Assembly (NCBI RefSeq): GCF_002252635.1
Contig: NZ_NQKX01000005.1
Span: forward strand, 186,001-250,000
Source: Synechococcus sp. MW101C3
GTDB taxonomy: Bacteria; Cyanobacteriota; Cyanobacteriia; PCC-6307; Cyanobiaceae
DNA length: 64,000 nucleotides
Direction of reading: 5' to 3'
Shown here: positions 21,021 through 30,041 of the stretch, piece by piece
Position numbering within the stretch: the first letter of the stretch is position 1
How the letters are laid out: the number at the start of each line of letters is the position of its first letter
Notes under the pieces: generated by a model
The model's input: the letters and a program-made list of their open reading frames with translations, nothing else
Database searches by the model: none
What the model was told of the DNA's origin: nothing
Translations under genes and position numbers: made by a program

Positions 21021-22195
21021 TACAGCAGTCCGCTCAGCGTGTAGCCGCCGAGAGATCCGTAGTCATCGAAGCCGGTGCTATTGAAGCCGGCGAAGGCGCC
21101 CTCTCCCACGCCATCCACGCGGACGAAATATGTGCCCGCAGGCAGGTTCAGATCCGTGAAGGCCGCGCCCTTGCTGTTGGTCGGCGAAGACGTGAAGGCT
21201 ACGGTGCCGTTGCTCCTGAGAATGTCCATCTGCAGGTTGAGGCCGGAAATGTCGTCGGTGGCCCCGAAAGCAGTCTGCGTCCCTGCCCCCATTACGGCGC
21301 CAGCGGGGTCTACCCGAAGACTGAGCGGCCCGCCATTCCATTGGACCCTGAAAATGTCCACATCAGTCCTAGTGCTGATGGTGCCAGATACAAACCGACC
21401 GTCGCCTACGCTGCGAGTTGGCATGGTGCTGGTGATCAAGTCGGGGAAATCGTCAGGGCGCAGGCCAAGGCGAGCGGTTAGAGCGGCCACTTCATCGACG
21501 GCATTTGAGGCTGCGCGACCATTCTTGAAGTAGTCACCCTTACTCCACTGCGGGAACACATTTGTTCCAACAGGCGCCTTTCCCATGTAAGGGAACCAGC
21601 GATTGCCTGCTGTGGTTGCATGGCCGCCGTAATACTCCTCGGCACTTTCCGTGCTGGAAGCCAGAAGCCCCTTGTGCCGCAAATCAAGTGTGTGGCCGAT
21701 TTCATGAACGGCAAAAAAGCCTACTTCGTTGACAGTTAGCGGCGTCCTTGTGTTCCATCTGACGGCGGCGATAGGGTTGCTGCTCGTGCCTCCAAACGAG
21801 TTTGACCTAGCAATCCCAGGAACGCTAGAAAGGGGGGCTGCATTCCTGGTCATGGTTGCCCCGATCAACAGTTTCCCTGCGTAGTATCCGGCACCGGGAA
21901 GTGGATTGGGGTCCGTAGTGAATCGCACGTTGAACGGAGCGTAAGCGCTGTCGAGAGCTTCAAGCACTTGGCGGCGCTGATCCAGCGTGTAGCCGCTGTT
22001 TGTCGTTGCATACCGGGACGAAGTTGTGACTTCGGTTGGTCCGGTTACGTGACCGTCGAAATCAACATGAACCCAAGGGATCCCTGCGGTGATGCTGTTG
22101 CCGCTTGGGCGTGCGGTGGTCAGCGTGTCGGGGTTGGTGATCCAGGTGCCAAACCGCTGGTCGTGGCTGGCGCGAATGTCGGAAGCTGCAGGCAT
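21020..22195 (-). CDS. metzincin-like zinc metalloprotease with C-terminal PPC-type domain
   Basis: 391 aa, no Sec signal. The catalytic site is H164-E165-IG-H168-TLDLR-H174; the usual metzincin Gly at the third-helix turn is Asp here. A Met-turn candidate is FPYMGK (Met204). Residues about 270-390 form a beta-rich pre-peptidase-C-like domain (DVDIFRVQWNGGPLSLRVDPAG, LPAGTYFVRVDGVGEG, GGYTLSGLL). The lack of a signal peptide and the Gly/Asp-rich tail suggest type I secretion, without visible RTX repeats. Base composition is lower in GC than neighbours, and the gene sits exactly between two direct repeats derived from the gatB 3' region, so it was probably acquired. Confidence 0.82.
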   Translation of the reverse strand: MPAASDIRASHDQRFGTWITNPDTLTTARPSGNSITAGIPWVHVDFDGHVTGPTEVTTSSRYATTNSGYTLDQRRQVLEALDSAYAPFNVRFTTDPNPLPGAGYYAGKLLIGATMTRNAAPLSSVPGIARSNSFGGTSSNPIAAVRWNTRTPLTVNEVGFFAVHEIGHTLDLRHKGLLASSTESAEEYYGGHATTAGNRWFPYMGKAPVGTNVFPQWSKGDYFKNGRAASNAVDEVAALTARLGLRPDDFPDLITSTMPTRSVGDGRFVSGTISTRTDVDIFRVQWNGGPLSLRVDPAGAVMGAGTQTAFGATDDISGLNLQMDILRSNGTVAFTSSPTNSKGAAFTDLNLPAGTYFVRVDGVGEGAFAGFNSTGFDDYGSLGGYTLSGLL

Positions 22196-22213
22196 TGCTA
22201 ATCAGATGATGTT

Positions 22214-22819
22214 TTCGTGAAAGGGCCGGCGGGTGCTGCACCCCTGAGGGCGGAAACGCCGTGGAGTCGACGGCTGGCCTTCAGGCGTGAACTGAGAGAC
22301 CCGCTCTCATGGATCTTTCAGGACGTGGGCCGCCTGAGGAGGGCTGCAGCCGGGCAATGACCGGAAGACTGTGCCAATCGACACCAAACATACATGGCCC
22401 TCTCAGGCTTTGCAAACCTTTTTCTCAGGCTTTGCTTCAGGCCGGACCACGGCGAGCCAGCCAGAGGGGAGGCGAGCTGTGATGCAGCGTCGTGGCGGGG
22501 GGCCTCCTACCGGAGGTGGGACACCACGGCACCTGACCGGCGACTCCATGAGTCACCAGCGCTCAGCACAGCTGAAGGACCAGCCGACGCGACTGGCTGT
22601 GCGGCTAGAAGAGCCGTTGGGCCCCAACTCCAGAGGCTCAGCAGGACAGCAGGACAGCAGGACAGCAGGCCCAGCGAGGGCTCAAGGCTCAGCGCCAAGC
22701 AGCCCTAGCGACCCAGCAGACTCTTCCCCTCTGGCGGTGGACCCAGGGAGTGTCCAGGCCCGAAACACTCAGCGAGGCTTCAGGCTCGGATCTCAGCCGT
22801 TCAGCTTGGCGATCAGGAT
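22214..22819. repeat. direct repeat copy B, abutting and overlapping gatB 3' end
   Basis: The partner of copy A (20397-20891). It is 606 bp long, contains a small tandem array (GACAGCAG repeated three times near 22640-22665) and an extra ~110 bp segment bounded by CAGCGAGG-like boxes. Its last 27 bp (22793-22819) are the final codons of the intact gatB gene. The two copies enclose 1.3 kb holding the protease gene. Confidence 0.9.
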
Positions 22820-24289
22820 CTGGTTGGCGAGCTTGGGGTCGGCCTTGCCGCCGGTGCGCTTCATCAGCTGCCCCACAAAGAAGCCCTGCAGTTTGTTCTT
22901 GCCGCCACGGAAGGCAGCCACTTCCTCGGGATGGGCCGCCAGCAGCTCCTCCACGATCGCCGTGATCGCCGCCGGGTCACTGATCATGCCGAGGCCCCGT
23001 TCGGCCACGATCGCCTTGGTGGAGCCGCCCTTCTCCAGCAGCTCCGGCAACAGTTCCTTGGCAATCTTGCCGCTGATCACCCCGGATTCGATCAGCTGAA
23101 CCATCTCAGCCAGTTGCTCCGGCTTGAGCGGCAGCTCTGCCAGCGAGAGGCGATTGGCATTCACATAGGCGGCGATGTCGCCGGTGACCCAGTTGGCCAC
23201 GCCTTTGGGATCGGCGCCGGCCGCCACCGCCGCTTCGAAGTATTCGGCCATCCCCCGCTCTTCGGTCAGCACGCGGGCGTCGTAGATCGACAGCCCCAGC
23301 TGCTCGGCGTAGCGGTGACGCTTGGCGGCCGGCAGCTCGGGCAGTTCGGCCCGCCAGGCCTCGCGCCGCGCCGGAGTGACCTCGATCGGGCCGAGATCGG
23401 GCTCGGGGAAGTAGCGGTAGTCGCTGCTGCCCTCCTTGCTGCGCATGCTCTTGGTGAGCTGCTTGCTCTCATCCCACAGCCGCGTTTCCTGGTGGATCGG
23501 CTCACCAGCCTCGATCGCCTTGATCTGGCGCGCGATCTCGTAATCGCAGGCTTTCTGGATGGCGGAGAAGGAGTTCATGTTCTTGATCTCCACCTTCACG
23601 CCGAACGGTTCATCGGGCCCGCGGCGCACGGAGATGTTGACGTCGCAGCGCAGCGAACCTTCCTGCATGTTGCCGTCGCTGACGCCTAGATAGCGCATGA
23701 TCCGGCGGATCTCGGAGGCGTACTCCGCCGCCTCCCGGCCGGTGCGCAGATCGGGCTTGCTGACGATCTCGGCCAGCGCCACACCGGCGCGGTTGTAATC
23801 CACCAAGGAGTGGGTGCTGCCCGCCAGACGGTCGCTGCCGGCGTGCACGAGCTTGCCGGCGTCTTCCTCCATGTGGAGCCGTTCGATGCCGATCGTCTTC
23901 AGGTAGGTGTCCTTGCCCTTCTCGGCCACTTCCACCTCGATCCAGCCGTTTTCGGCGATCGGCTGATCGAACTGGGAGATCTGGTAGTTCTTCGGCAGAT
24001 CGGGATAGAAATACTGCTTGCGGTCGAACTTGCTGTGCTCGGCCACCTGCAGATTGAGCGCCAGGGACGCCTTCACCGCATACTCCAGCACTTTCTCATT
24101 GAGCACCGGCAGCGTGCCCGGCAGGCCCAGCACCACCGGGTCGATGTGGGTGTTGGGGTCGTCGCCGAAGCTGGTGGAGGCGGCCGTGAAGATCTTGCTG
24201 GCGGTGCCGAGCTGCACGTGGGTTTCAAGGCCGATCACGGCCTCCCAGGGTCCGGTTGCTTCAGCGTGTGCCGTCCCATCAGCCACCAT
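22793..24289 (-). CDS. gatB: Asp-tRNA(Asn)/Glu-tRNA(Gln) amidotransferase subunit B
   Basis: GatB phosphorylates and amidates mischarged Glu-tRNA(Gln)/Asp-tRNA(Asn) using ammonia from GatA. From the ATG at 24289 the product is 498 aa, normal length; an alternative TTG lies six codons upstream. Motifs: WEAVIGLETHVQLGTASKIF, KQYFYPDLPKNYQISQFDQP, GIERLHMEEDAGKLVH, DYNRAGVALAEIVSKPD, SLRCDVNISVR and the C-terminal tRNA-binding domain ending QILIAKLNG. It is divergent from the AGCS transporter with about 30 bp between starts, so promoters must overlap. Confidence 0.96.
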   Translation of the reverse strand: MVADGTAHAEATGPWEAVIGLETHVQLGTASKIFTAASTSFGDDPNTHIDPVVLGLPGTLPVLNEKVLEYAVKASLALNLQVAEHSKFDRKQYFYPDLPKNYQISQFDQPIAENGWIEVEVAEKGKDTYLKTIGIERLHMEEDAGKLVHAGSDRLAGSTHSLVDYNRAGVALAEIVSKPDLRTGREAAEYASEIRRIMRYLGVSDGNMQEGSLRCDVNISVRRGPDEPFGVKVEIKNMNSFSAIQKACDYEIARQIKAIEAGEPIHQETRLWDESKQLTKSMRSKEGSSDYRYFPEPDLGPIEVTPARREAWRAELPELPAAKRHRYAEQLGLSIYDARVLTEERGMAEYFEAAVAAGADPKGVANWVTGDIAAYVNANRLSLAELPLKPEQLAEMVQLIESGVISGKIAKELLPELLEKGGSTKAIVAERGLGMISDPAAITAIVEELLAAHPEEVAAFRGGKNKLQGFFVGQLMKRTGGKADPKLANQILIAKLNG

Positions 24290-24321
24290 GAGCCCATCGC
24301 CTGCCAATCAGGGCCGATCCT

Positions 24322-25674
24322 ATGGAACTGGTTGCAACGATCCACCAGTTTGTCTGGGACCTCCTGGTGGACTGGGTGTGCTTCGTGGCGGTATTCCTCT
24401 GCCTGGGGCTCAACTTCGCGCCCTGGCGGCTGATTCCCTTCGGCCTGCGCCAGCTCTGGCGGGCCCTGCGCCACCCCGGCCCCGCCCCTGGGGCTGCAGA
24501 GGGCGAGCTGGACAGCTGGAGCGCCTTTCTGGTGACCCTGGGCGGCACCGTGGGGATCGGCAACATCACCGGCGTGGCCCTGGGGATCAGCCTGGGCGGG
24601 CCCGGGGTGCTGGCCTGGCTGTGGGCGGTGTCGCTGGTGGGCATGGCCCTCAAGTTTGCGGAGACGGTTCTGGCCGTCCAGTTCCGCCGCCGCCTGGCCG
24701 ATGGCAGCGTGCTGGCGGGGCCGATGCTCACCATCCGCCGCGGCCTGCACCGGCGCTGGCGCTGGCTGGCGACGGTGTTCGCAGCGATGACCGTGGTCTC
24801 CGCCTTCGGTTCCTCCAACGGCCTGCAGGTGCGCCAGCTGGCCCGGGTGATGGCCCTCGACCTGGGCAGTCCGCCCCTGCTCACCGGCCTGGTGGTGGCC
24901 CTGGCCACAGCGGCGGTGATCAGTGGCGGACTGAAACGCGTCGCCCGCGTGGCCGTGGTGCTGGTGCCGCTGATGGTGCTGGGCTACGGCCTGGCCATGG
25001 CGGTGCTGCTGCTGGACCACCTCGACCAGCTGAAGCAGGTGCTCGTACAGGTGCTGGACGGAGCCCTCGCCCCCAGCGCCATCGCCGGCGGCAGCGTGGC
25101 GGTGACGGTGAGTGCCGCCGTGCGCCTGGCGGTGTTCTCCAATGAGGCCGGCACCGGCAGCGCCGCCATCGTGCAGGCCACCGCCTGGCCCGCCGATCCG
25201 CTCCGCCAGGGCACGGTGGCCATGCTGGGAAACCTGGTGGACACCGCCGTCTGCAGCGCAATCGGCCTGCTGGTGATCGCCAGCGGCGCCTACCGCAGCG
25301 GCGGCGATCCGTTCAGCGTGGTGAACGCCGCAATGACCTGGGCACGACCCGGCTCACTCTGGATCAGCCATCTGGCGCTGGTGCTGTTCGCCTTCAGCAC
25401 CATCCTCACCGCCAGCGTCGTGGCGGAGCGCTGTCTGGTGTTTCTTACAGGCCTGCGCTGGCGGCCACTGTTCCGCGGCTGCTGGTGCGGCGCCCTGGTG
25501 CTGCTGGCCCCCGGCAGCGGCGATGGACTGTGGCAGGTGGCCGAACTGCTGGAGGCCCTGGTGGTGCTGCCCAACCTGCTCTGCCTGCTGCTGCTCTCCC
25601 CGTTCCTGTTCCACTGGTTCGCCGCGCTGCCCAAGCCGCTGCCCCCAACCCCCACCCCTGGCCACCACCCATGA
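24322..25674 (+). CDS. alanine/glycine:cation symporter family protein
   Basis: 450 aa of the AGCS (AlsT/DagA) family of Na+- or H+-coupled amino-acid carriers. About ten to eleven transmembrane helices; signatures include GGTVGIGNITGVALGISLGGPGVLAWLW near residue 75-100, FRRRLADGSVLAGPMLTIRRGL, FGSSNGLQVRQLA and the family SNEAGTGSAAIVQA (about 270-285). Length is typical. Stop and next start overlap (ATGA), coupling it to the cation:proton antiporter. Confidence 0.92.
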   Translation: MELVATIHQFVWDLLVDWVCFVAVFLCLGLNFAPWRLIPFGLRQLWRALRHPGPAPGAAEGELDSWSAFLVTLGGTVGIGNITGVALGISLGGPGVLAWLWAVSLVGMALKFAETVLAVQFRRRLADGSVLAGPMLTIRRGLHRRWRWLATVFAAMTVVSAFGSSNGLQVRQLARVMALDLGSPPLLTGLVVALATAAVISGGLKRVARVAVVLVPLMVLGYGLAMAVLLLDHLDQLKQVLVQVLDGALAPSAIAGGSVAVTVSAAVRLAVFSNEAGTGSAAIVQATAWPADPLRQGTVAMLGNLVDTAVCSAIGLLVIASGAYRSGGDPFSVVNAAMTWARPGSLWISHLALVLFAFSTILTASVVAERCLVFLTGLRWRPLFRGCWCGALVLLAPGSGDGLWQVAELLEALVVLPNLLCLLLLSPFLFHWFAALPKPLPPTPTPGHHP

Positions 25675-26933
25675 CCGCAACCGGGCCCATAGCCACCGGC
25701 CTGCAGATTCCGCTGCATGGCCTGCTCGCCGCCATCGCCGTGACCTACCTGGCCACCCTGGTGGCCAGCCGGCTGGCCCTGCAGCTGCGGGTGCCTGCCA
25801 TCCTCGGCATCCTGGTGCTGGGGGTCGCCATCCAGCCCAGCGCCGGACTGCTGACGGTGCAGGCGGTGGAGGCCCTGCACACCGTGACCCTGAGCATGCT
25901 GCTGTTCGTGGCCGGGCTCAACTCCGACACCCAGCACATCCGGGGCTTCCTGGGCTACGGCGTGCTGCTGGCGGTGGGCGGCGTGGCCGTGTCGTCGCTG
26001 CTGCTCGGAGGCCTGATCTGGGCGGTGTTCCATGGTCTGGGCCAACCCATGCCCCTGAGCGTGGCCCTACTGGTGGCAGCCTGCCTCGGCTCCACCGACG
26101 CCGGCGCCACCCTCAGCGTGCTGCGGGTGGTGCAGGACCGCATTCCGGTGCGGGTGCGCTCACTGCTGGAGTTCGAGTCGTCGGTGAACGATCCCGCGGC
26201 GATCCTGTTCCTGTTTCTGATCGTGGGGCTCACCGGCCAGGGGGGCAGCGAAGGTGGAGCCCTGCTGGATCAGCTCCAGGGCTTTATCAAGAGCGTGGGC
26301 AGCGGCATCCTGGTGGGCCTGATTCTCACCTATCTGGCCCAGTACGCGCTGAATCACCTGATCACCAGCAAGGACCAGATCCTGGTGGTGGGCATCTCCA
26401 TCGCCCTGGCGTCTTACGGCTTCGCCACCCTGCTGGAGGGCTCCGGCTTCATCGCCACCTACGTGACGGGTCTGTTTCTGGCCAACAACATCTACGAGAA
26501 CAAGCTGATCACGCCGGAACTGCTCGAGCACAGCCTGGAGCCCTTCAACACCACCATGCAGATCACGGTATTTCTGCTGTTCGGTGTGCTGATCGATGCC
26601 AGCAGCCTCCCTGGCGCCGCCCTGCCCGGAGCGCTGGTGGCCCTCGGACTGATGCTGCTGGCCCGGCCATTGAGCGTGTGGGTGTTTCAGCCCTGGTCGC
26701 CCTTCGACTGGCAGGCAGGCGTGTTGATCGCCTGGTGCGGACTGCGCGGGGCGGTGCCGATCGCCCTGGGCTACAGCGTGACCCAGGTCCTGCCCTCCCT
26801 GCCCGGCATCCCCCCCGCCGAGCTGCCCCGGCTGGAGGATCTGGTGGAGGGACTGATCTTCGTGGTGGTGTTCCTCAACCTCAGCCTGCAGGGCCTGAGC
26901 CTGCCCTGGCTGTGCCGCCGGCTGGAACACTAG
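25671..26933 (+). CDS. CPA-type cation:proton antiporter
   Basis: 420 aa starting at the ATG that overlaps the AGCS stop; the frame is open upstream only by chance. Twelve or so transmembrane helices. The conserved functional segment FESSVNDPAAILFLF carries the Asn-Asp pair typical of CPA1 (NhaP-like, electroneutral Na+ or K+/H+) antiporters; GLRGAVPIALGYSV near the end is also a family mark. Coupled expression with a cation-dependent amino-acid symporter suggests it may restore the cation gradient, which is inference. Confidence 0.9.
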   Translation: MTATGPIATGLQIPLHGLLAAIAVTYLATLVASRLALQLRVPAILGILVLGVAIQPSAGLLTVQAVEALHTVTLSMLLFVAGLNSDTQHIRGFLGYGVLLAVGGVAVSSLLLGGLIWAVFHGLGQPMPLSVALLVAACLGSTDAGATLSVLRVVQDRIPVRVRSLLEFESSVNDPAAILFLFLIVGLTGQGGSEGGALLDQLQGFIKSVGSGILVGLILTYLAQYALNHLITSKDQILVVGISIALASYGFATLLEGSGFIATYVTGLFLANNIYENKLITPELLEHSLEPFNTTMQITVFLLFGVLIDASSLPGAALPGALVALGLMLLARPLSVWVFQPWSPFDWQAGVLIAWCGLRGAVPIALGYSVTQVLPSLPGIPPAELPRLEDLVEGLIFVVVFLNLSLQGLSLPWLCRRLEH

Positions 26934-26960
26934 AGAGCTGTGCGATCTCCCCGCCCAGCC

Positions 26961-28115
26961 ATGCCGGCAGCGGCCAGCGACCCACTCCTGATCCTCGGCG
27001 GTGGCCTGATCGGCCTGGCCGTCGCCCATCAATGTGCCCGTCGGGGTCTGGCGGTGAAGGTGCTCAGCCGCCGGCGCAGCGAGGCGGCCGGCTTCGTGGC
27101 CGCCGGCATGCTCGCCCCCCATGCCGAGGGACTCAGCGGCCCGCTGCTCGCCCTCGGCCAGGCCAGCCTGGAGCAAATTCCGACCTGGGTGGCCCAGATC
27201 GAAGCCGACAGCGGCCTGCGCTGCGGCCTGCGTGCCTGCGGCATCGTGGTGCCCTTCCGTTCCGTCGGTGAGCGCGACACCTACCCAACGGCCGCGCTGG
27301 GGGAAGCGCTCGATCGCACGCGGCTGGAGGCGGAGGTGCCCGGCATCGGACCCAGCTTCCAGGCCGGCCTGTTGTTCGCCCAGGACGGCCAGATCGACAA
27401 CCGCCGCCAGCTGATGCGGGCCCTGGAGCGCGCCTGCGTGGAGCGGGGTGTGGCCTTCGAGGAGGGCGCCGAGGTGCTGGAACTGCTGCACGATCGCCGC
27501 CTCACCGGCGTGCGACTGCGGGGCGCCGACGGGGAGGAGCGGCGCCTGGCCTGCCAGCAGGCGGTGCTGGCCTGCGGCGCCTGGAGCGCCGACCTGCTGC
27601 CCGCGCTTCCGGTCCATCCGGTCAAAGGGCAGATGCTGTCGCTGCAGGGACCGCGCCAGGCGCTGCGGCGGGTGGTGTTCGGCCCCGGGACCTACCTGGT
27701 GCCGCGTGACGACGGCCTGGTGGTGGTGGGGGCCACCGCCGAGCCGCAGGCCGGCTTCGCGGACGGGCTCACTCCCCAGGGGCAGCGCCAGCTGGAGGAC
27801 AACCTGGCCGCCCTGCTGCCGGCCGCCGCCGGCTGGCCGCCGATGGAGCGCTGGTGGGGCTTCCGGCCCGGCACCCCGGACGAGGCGCCATTGCTGGGGG
27901 CCGGCCCGATCGAGGGGGTGTGGCTGGCCACGGGCCACTACCGCAACGGCGTGCTGCTGGCCGCGATCACCGCCGAGCTGCTGGTGCCGCTGCTGCTGGG
28001 CTCCACCGCGGTGCCGGAGCTGCTCGCCCCCTTCCGCTGGGACCGGGCTTTTGCGGGTGGCCGCGCAGATCAGCCGCCGACTTCCGCAGGCCGCACCGCC
28101 GGGCCGAGGGTGTAG
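26961..28115 (+). CDS. thiO: glycine oxidase ThiO / FAD-dependent amine oxidase
   Basis: 384 aa DAO-family flavoenzyme. An N-terminal Rossmann dinucleotide motif LILGGGLIGLAVAHQCARRGL (about 10-30), AGMLAPHAEG (ThiO-like after the FAD motif), HPVKGQML and the C-terminal GHYRNGVLLAAITAELL with the flavin-proximal Arg. ThiO makes iminoglycine for the thiazole of thiamin; in cyanobacteria it is sometimes fused to ThiG, which is not the case here. A GTG seven codons upstream (26940) is an alternative start. Its 3' end overlaps the convergent cyclase gene by 46 bp. Confidence 0.87.
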   Translation: MPAAASDPLLILGGGLIGLAVAHQCARRGLAVKVLSRRRSEAAGFVAAGMLAPHAEGLSGPLLALGQASLEQIPTWVAQIEADSGLRCGLRACGIVVPFRSVGERDTYPTAALGEALDRTRLEAEVPGIGPSFQAGLLFAQDGQIDNRRQLMRALERACVERGVAFEEGAEVLELLHDRRLTGVRLRGADGEERRLACQQAVLACGAWSADLLPALPVHPVKGQMLSLQGPRQALRRVVFGPGTYLVPRDDGLVVVGATAEPQAGFADGLTPQGQRQLEDNLAALLPAAAGWPPMERWWGFRPGTPDEAPLLGAGPIEGVWLATGHYRNGVLLAAITAELLVPLLLGSTAVPELLAPFRWDRAFAGGRADQPPTSAGRTAGPRV

Positions 28116-29962
28116 ATCGGCAGCGCCTCCATCCCCTTCACCGGCCGTTCCCCCAGCCCCTGGACCGGCAGCACCTCCGCCACCAGATCGGCGGTGGCCT
28201 GATCGAACAACAGGCCGGCGTCCACTTGGCGGGTGAGCCCCTCCAGGCGGCTGGCCAGGTTGACCGTGTCGCCGATCACGGTGAATTCGAGCCGCTGGGG
28301 GCTGCCGATCTGGCCCACGATCACCGCGCCACTGGCGAGGCCGATGCCGCTGGCGAAGGGCGGCAGGCCCTCTTCGGCCCAGCGAGCGTTGAGCTGCGCC
28401 AGTGCGGCCTTCATGGCGGTGGCGCAGCGCAGGGCCGTCAGGGCTTCCGCCTGCGGGCCCCGGCTGAGCGGCGCGCCGAACACCGCCATCACCGCATCGC
28501 CGATGAACTTGTCGATGGTGCCGCCGTGGGCGGTGATCACCTCCACCATGGCGCCGAGGTAGCGGTTGAGCTGCTGGACATGCAGCTCGATCTCGCCGTT
28601 GCTGCTGCGCAGGCGGGTCAGCTGGGTGAAGCCCTTGAGGTCGGAGAACAGCACGGTGACCGGCCGCAGCCGGCCGCGCAGCATGCCATCGGCCGCCGCC
28701 GGATCGGCCAGGATCTCGGCCACCACACTGGGAGCCACGTAGCGCTCGAAGGTGCGCCTCAGGCGCCGCCGTTCCCGCTCCTCGCGCAGGTAGGCGTCGC
28801 CGCCGTAGAGCAGGCCCAGCAGCACCAGGCCGCTCACCGGTGCCAGCAGCGGCAGCCAGCGGTGAGCGCGGGCGAGCAGCACCGCCCCCGCCGTCAGCTG
28901 CACCACCAGCACCACACCCAGGGCCAGGAGCCGCCAGCGCAGCGCCGCCACCCGCAACGCCGCCAGCGCCACCAGCAGCACCGGCAAGGCCGCCAGCAAC
29001 GCCCGGGCCAGGGGGGCTTCCGGCCACGGAGCCAGCCCATCGCCCTGCAGGGAGTTGGCCGTGGCGGTAGCCAGCAGCTCCAACCCCGACAGGTTGCCGA
29101 ACGGGGTGGCATTGCCTCCTTCCCCTTGCGACACCACCGGCCCCACCAGCACCAGGGCGCCCTGCACGGCAGCGCGGCGAGGATGGCGGCGCCAGCGCTC
29201 CGGGTCCAGCACCTCCCAGGCGGAAAGGCGCAGGAAGGTGCCTTCCGGGCCGTAGACGTTGAGGGCGCGGTGCTGGTCGGGTTGCAGGCTCGGCCGCCCC
29301 AGCAGCCGCAGCGCGGTGCCGGCCAAAGAGGGAAACGGCTCCACCCCATTGGCCGGCAGCAGGCCGCGGCCGTAGGCCTCGGGGTGGAAGGCCGGCGCCC
29401 CCTCCTGCTGGGGCAGAACATTGGTGAGCCCAAGCTGGGCGGGGCCGCCGATCGCAGCCAGGAAGGCTTCCGGGCGCACCAGGGTGAGGCCGCTGCCTGC
29501 TTCCGGGTCCTGCGGTTCGAGCATCTCCGCCGCGAGTGCCACGCGCCCGCGCTGCTTCTCCAGCAGGCGGTTCATGGCCCGGTCGTCGCTGGTCCCCTGG
29601 CTGCTGGGGCCGGCGAACACCACATTGATCGCCACACCGGCCGCGCCTGCCTCCAAAAGCCGCTCGGCCAACAGGCCATAGGCGGTGCGGGGCCAGGGCA
29701 GGGTGCCGATGCCGCGGGCCCAGGGGGGAATGGTGGCGCGGTTCTGGCTCACGAACCAGCCACCCTGCTGCAGGGTGGCGTCATCGATCGCCACCACCAC
29801 CACCGCCGCCGGTGGCTGGCGCGGACCGCGCCACAGCACCAGTTGTTGCTCGATCGAGCGCTCCCAGGCGCGCCAGCGGCCCGGTGGCCACCCCCCCAAG
29901 GCCCCCACCGCCAGCACGAGCGCCAGCGACAGCAACGGCAGCCGCCGGGTGCTCAGCTTCAT
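28070..29962 (-). CDS. CHASE2-domain class III adenylate cyclase (copy 1)
   Basis: 630 aa receptor cyclase. A short cytosolic start and first membrane helix (about 7-25) lead to an extracytoplasmic CHASE2 sensor (about 30-330; VVAIDDATLQQGG), three transmembrane helices (about 335-410) and a class III cyclase domain (about 430-610). Catalytic residues appear complete: metal Asp in LFSDLKGFT and FIGDAVMAVFG, Lys in DKFIGD, Thr in EFTVIGD, Asn and Arg in NLASRLE; the Lys/Thr pair indicates ATP use (class IIIb-like). It follows a FecR-domain gene on the same strand, and a perfect hairpin lies against its start codon. Confidence 0.93.
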   Translation of the reverse strand: MKLSTRRLPLLSLALVLAVGALGGWPPGRWRAWERSIEQQLVLWRGPRQPPAAVVVVAIDDATLQQGGWFVSQNRATIPPWARGIGTLPWPRTAYGLLAERLLEAGAAGVAINVVFAGPSSQGTSDDRAMNRLLEKQRGRVALAAEMLEPQDPEAGSGLTLVRPEAFLAAIGGPAQLGLTNVLPQQEGAPAFHPEAYGRGLLPANGVEPFPSLAGTALRLLGRPSLQPDQHRALNVYGPEGTFLRLSAWEVLDPERWRRHPRRAAVQGALVLVGPVVSQGEGGNATPFGNLSGLELLATATANSLQGDGLAPWPEAPLARALLAALPVLLVALAALRVAALRWRLLALGVVLVVQLTAGAVLLARAHRWLPLLAPVSGLVLLGLLYGGDAYLREERERRRLRRTFERYVAPSVVAEILADPAAADGMLRGRLRPVTVLFSDLKGFTQLTRLRSSNGEIELHVQQLNRYLGAMVEVITAHGGTIDKFIGDAVMAVFGAPLSRGPQAEALTALRCATAMKAALAQLNARWAEEGLPPFASGIGLASGAVIVGQIGSPQRLEFTVIGDTVNLASRLEGLTRQVDAGLLFDQATADLVAEVLPVQGLGERPVKGMEALPIYTLGPAVRPAEVGG

Positions 29963-29963
29963 C

Positions 29964-30011
29964 GCCCCACCATGCCGGCCGGCCTAGCGGTGCAGGCCGG
30001 CATGGTGGGGC
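29964..30011 (-). promoter_or_regulatory. perfect 17-bp hairpin immediately before the cyclase start codon
   Basis: Arms 29964-29980 (GCCCCACCATGCCGGCC) and 29995-30011 are exact reverse complements with a 14-nt loop; one base separates the structure from the ATG at 29962. In the minus-strand transcript the stem would cover the ribosome site. There is no T-run, so it is not a standard terminator. A 14-codon minicistron (30003 down to 29959, ATG within the arm, TGA overlapping the cyclase ATG) runs through it and could control the folding. Confidence 0.75.
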
Positions 30012-30041
30012 GGGCAGTCGCGGCAGCCGGCCGGGTCCCCA

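Noticed and set aside
22640-22665. GACAGCAG tandem units considered as a CRISPR-like array
   Set aside because: Three short units with no spacers; simple tandem slippage.
26160-29027. 955-codon minus-strand frame
   Set aside because: It crosses thiO, the antiporter and the cyclase out of frame; all three real genes have clear motifs.
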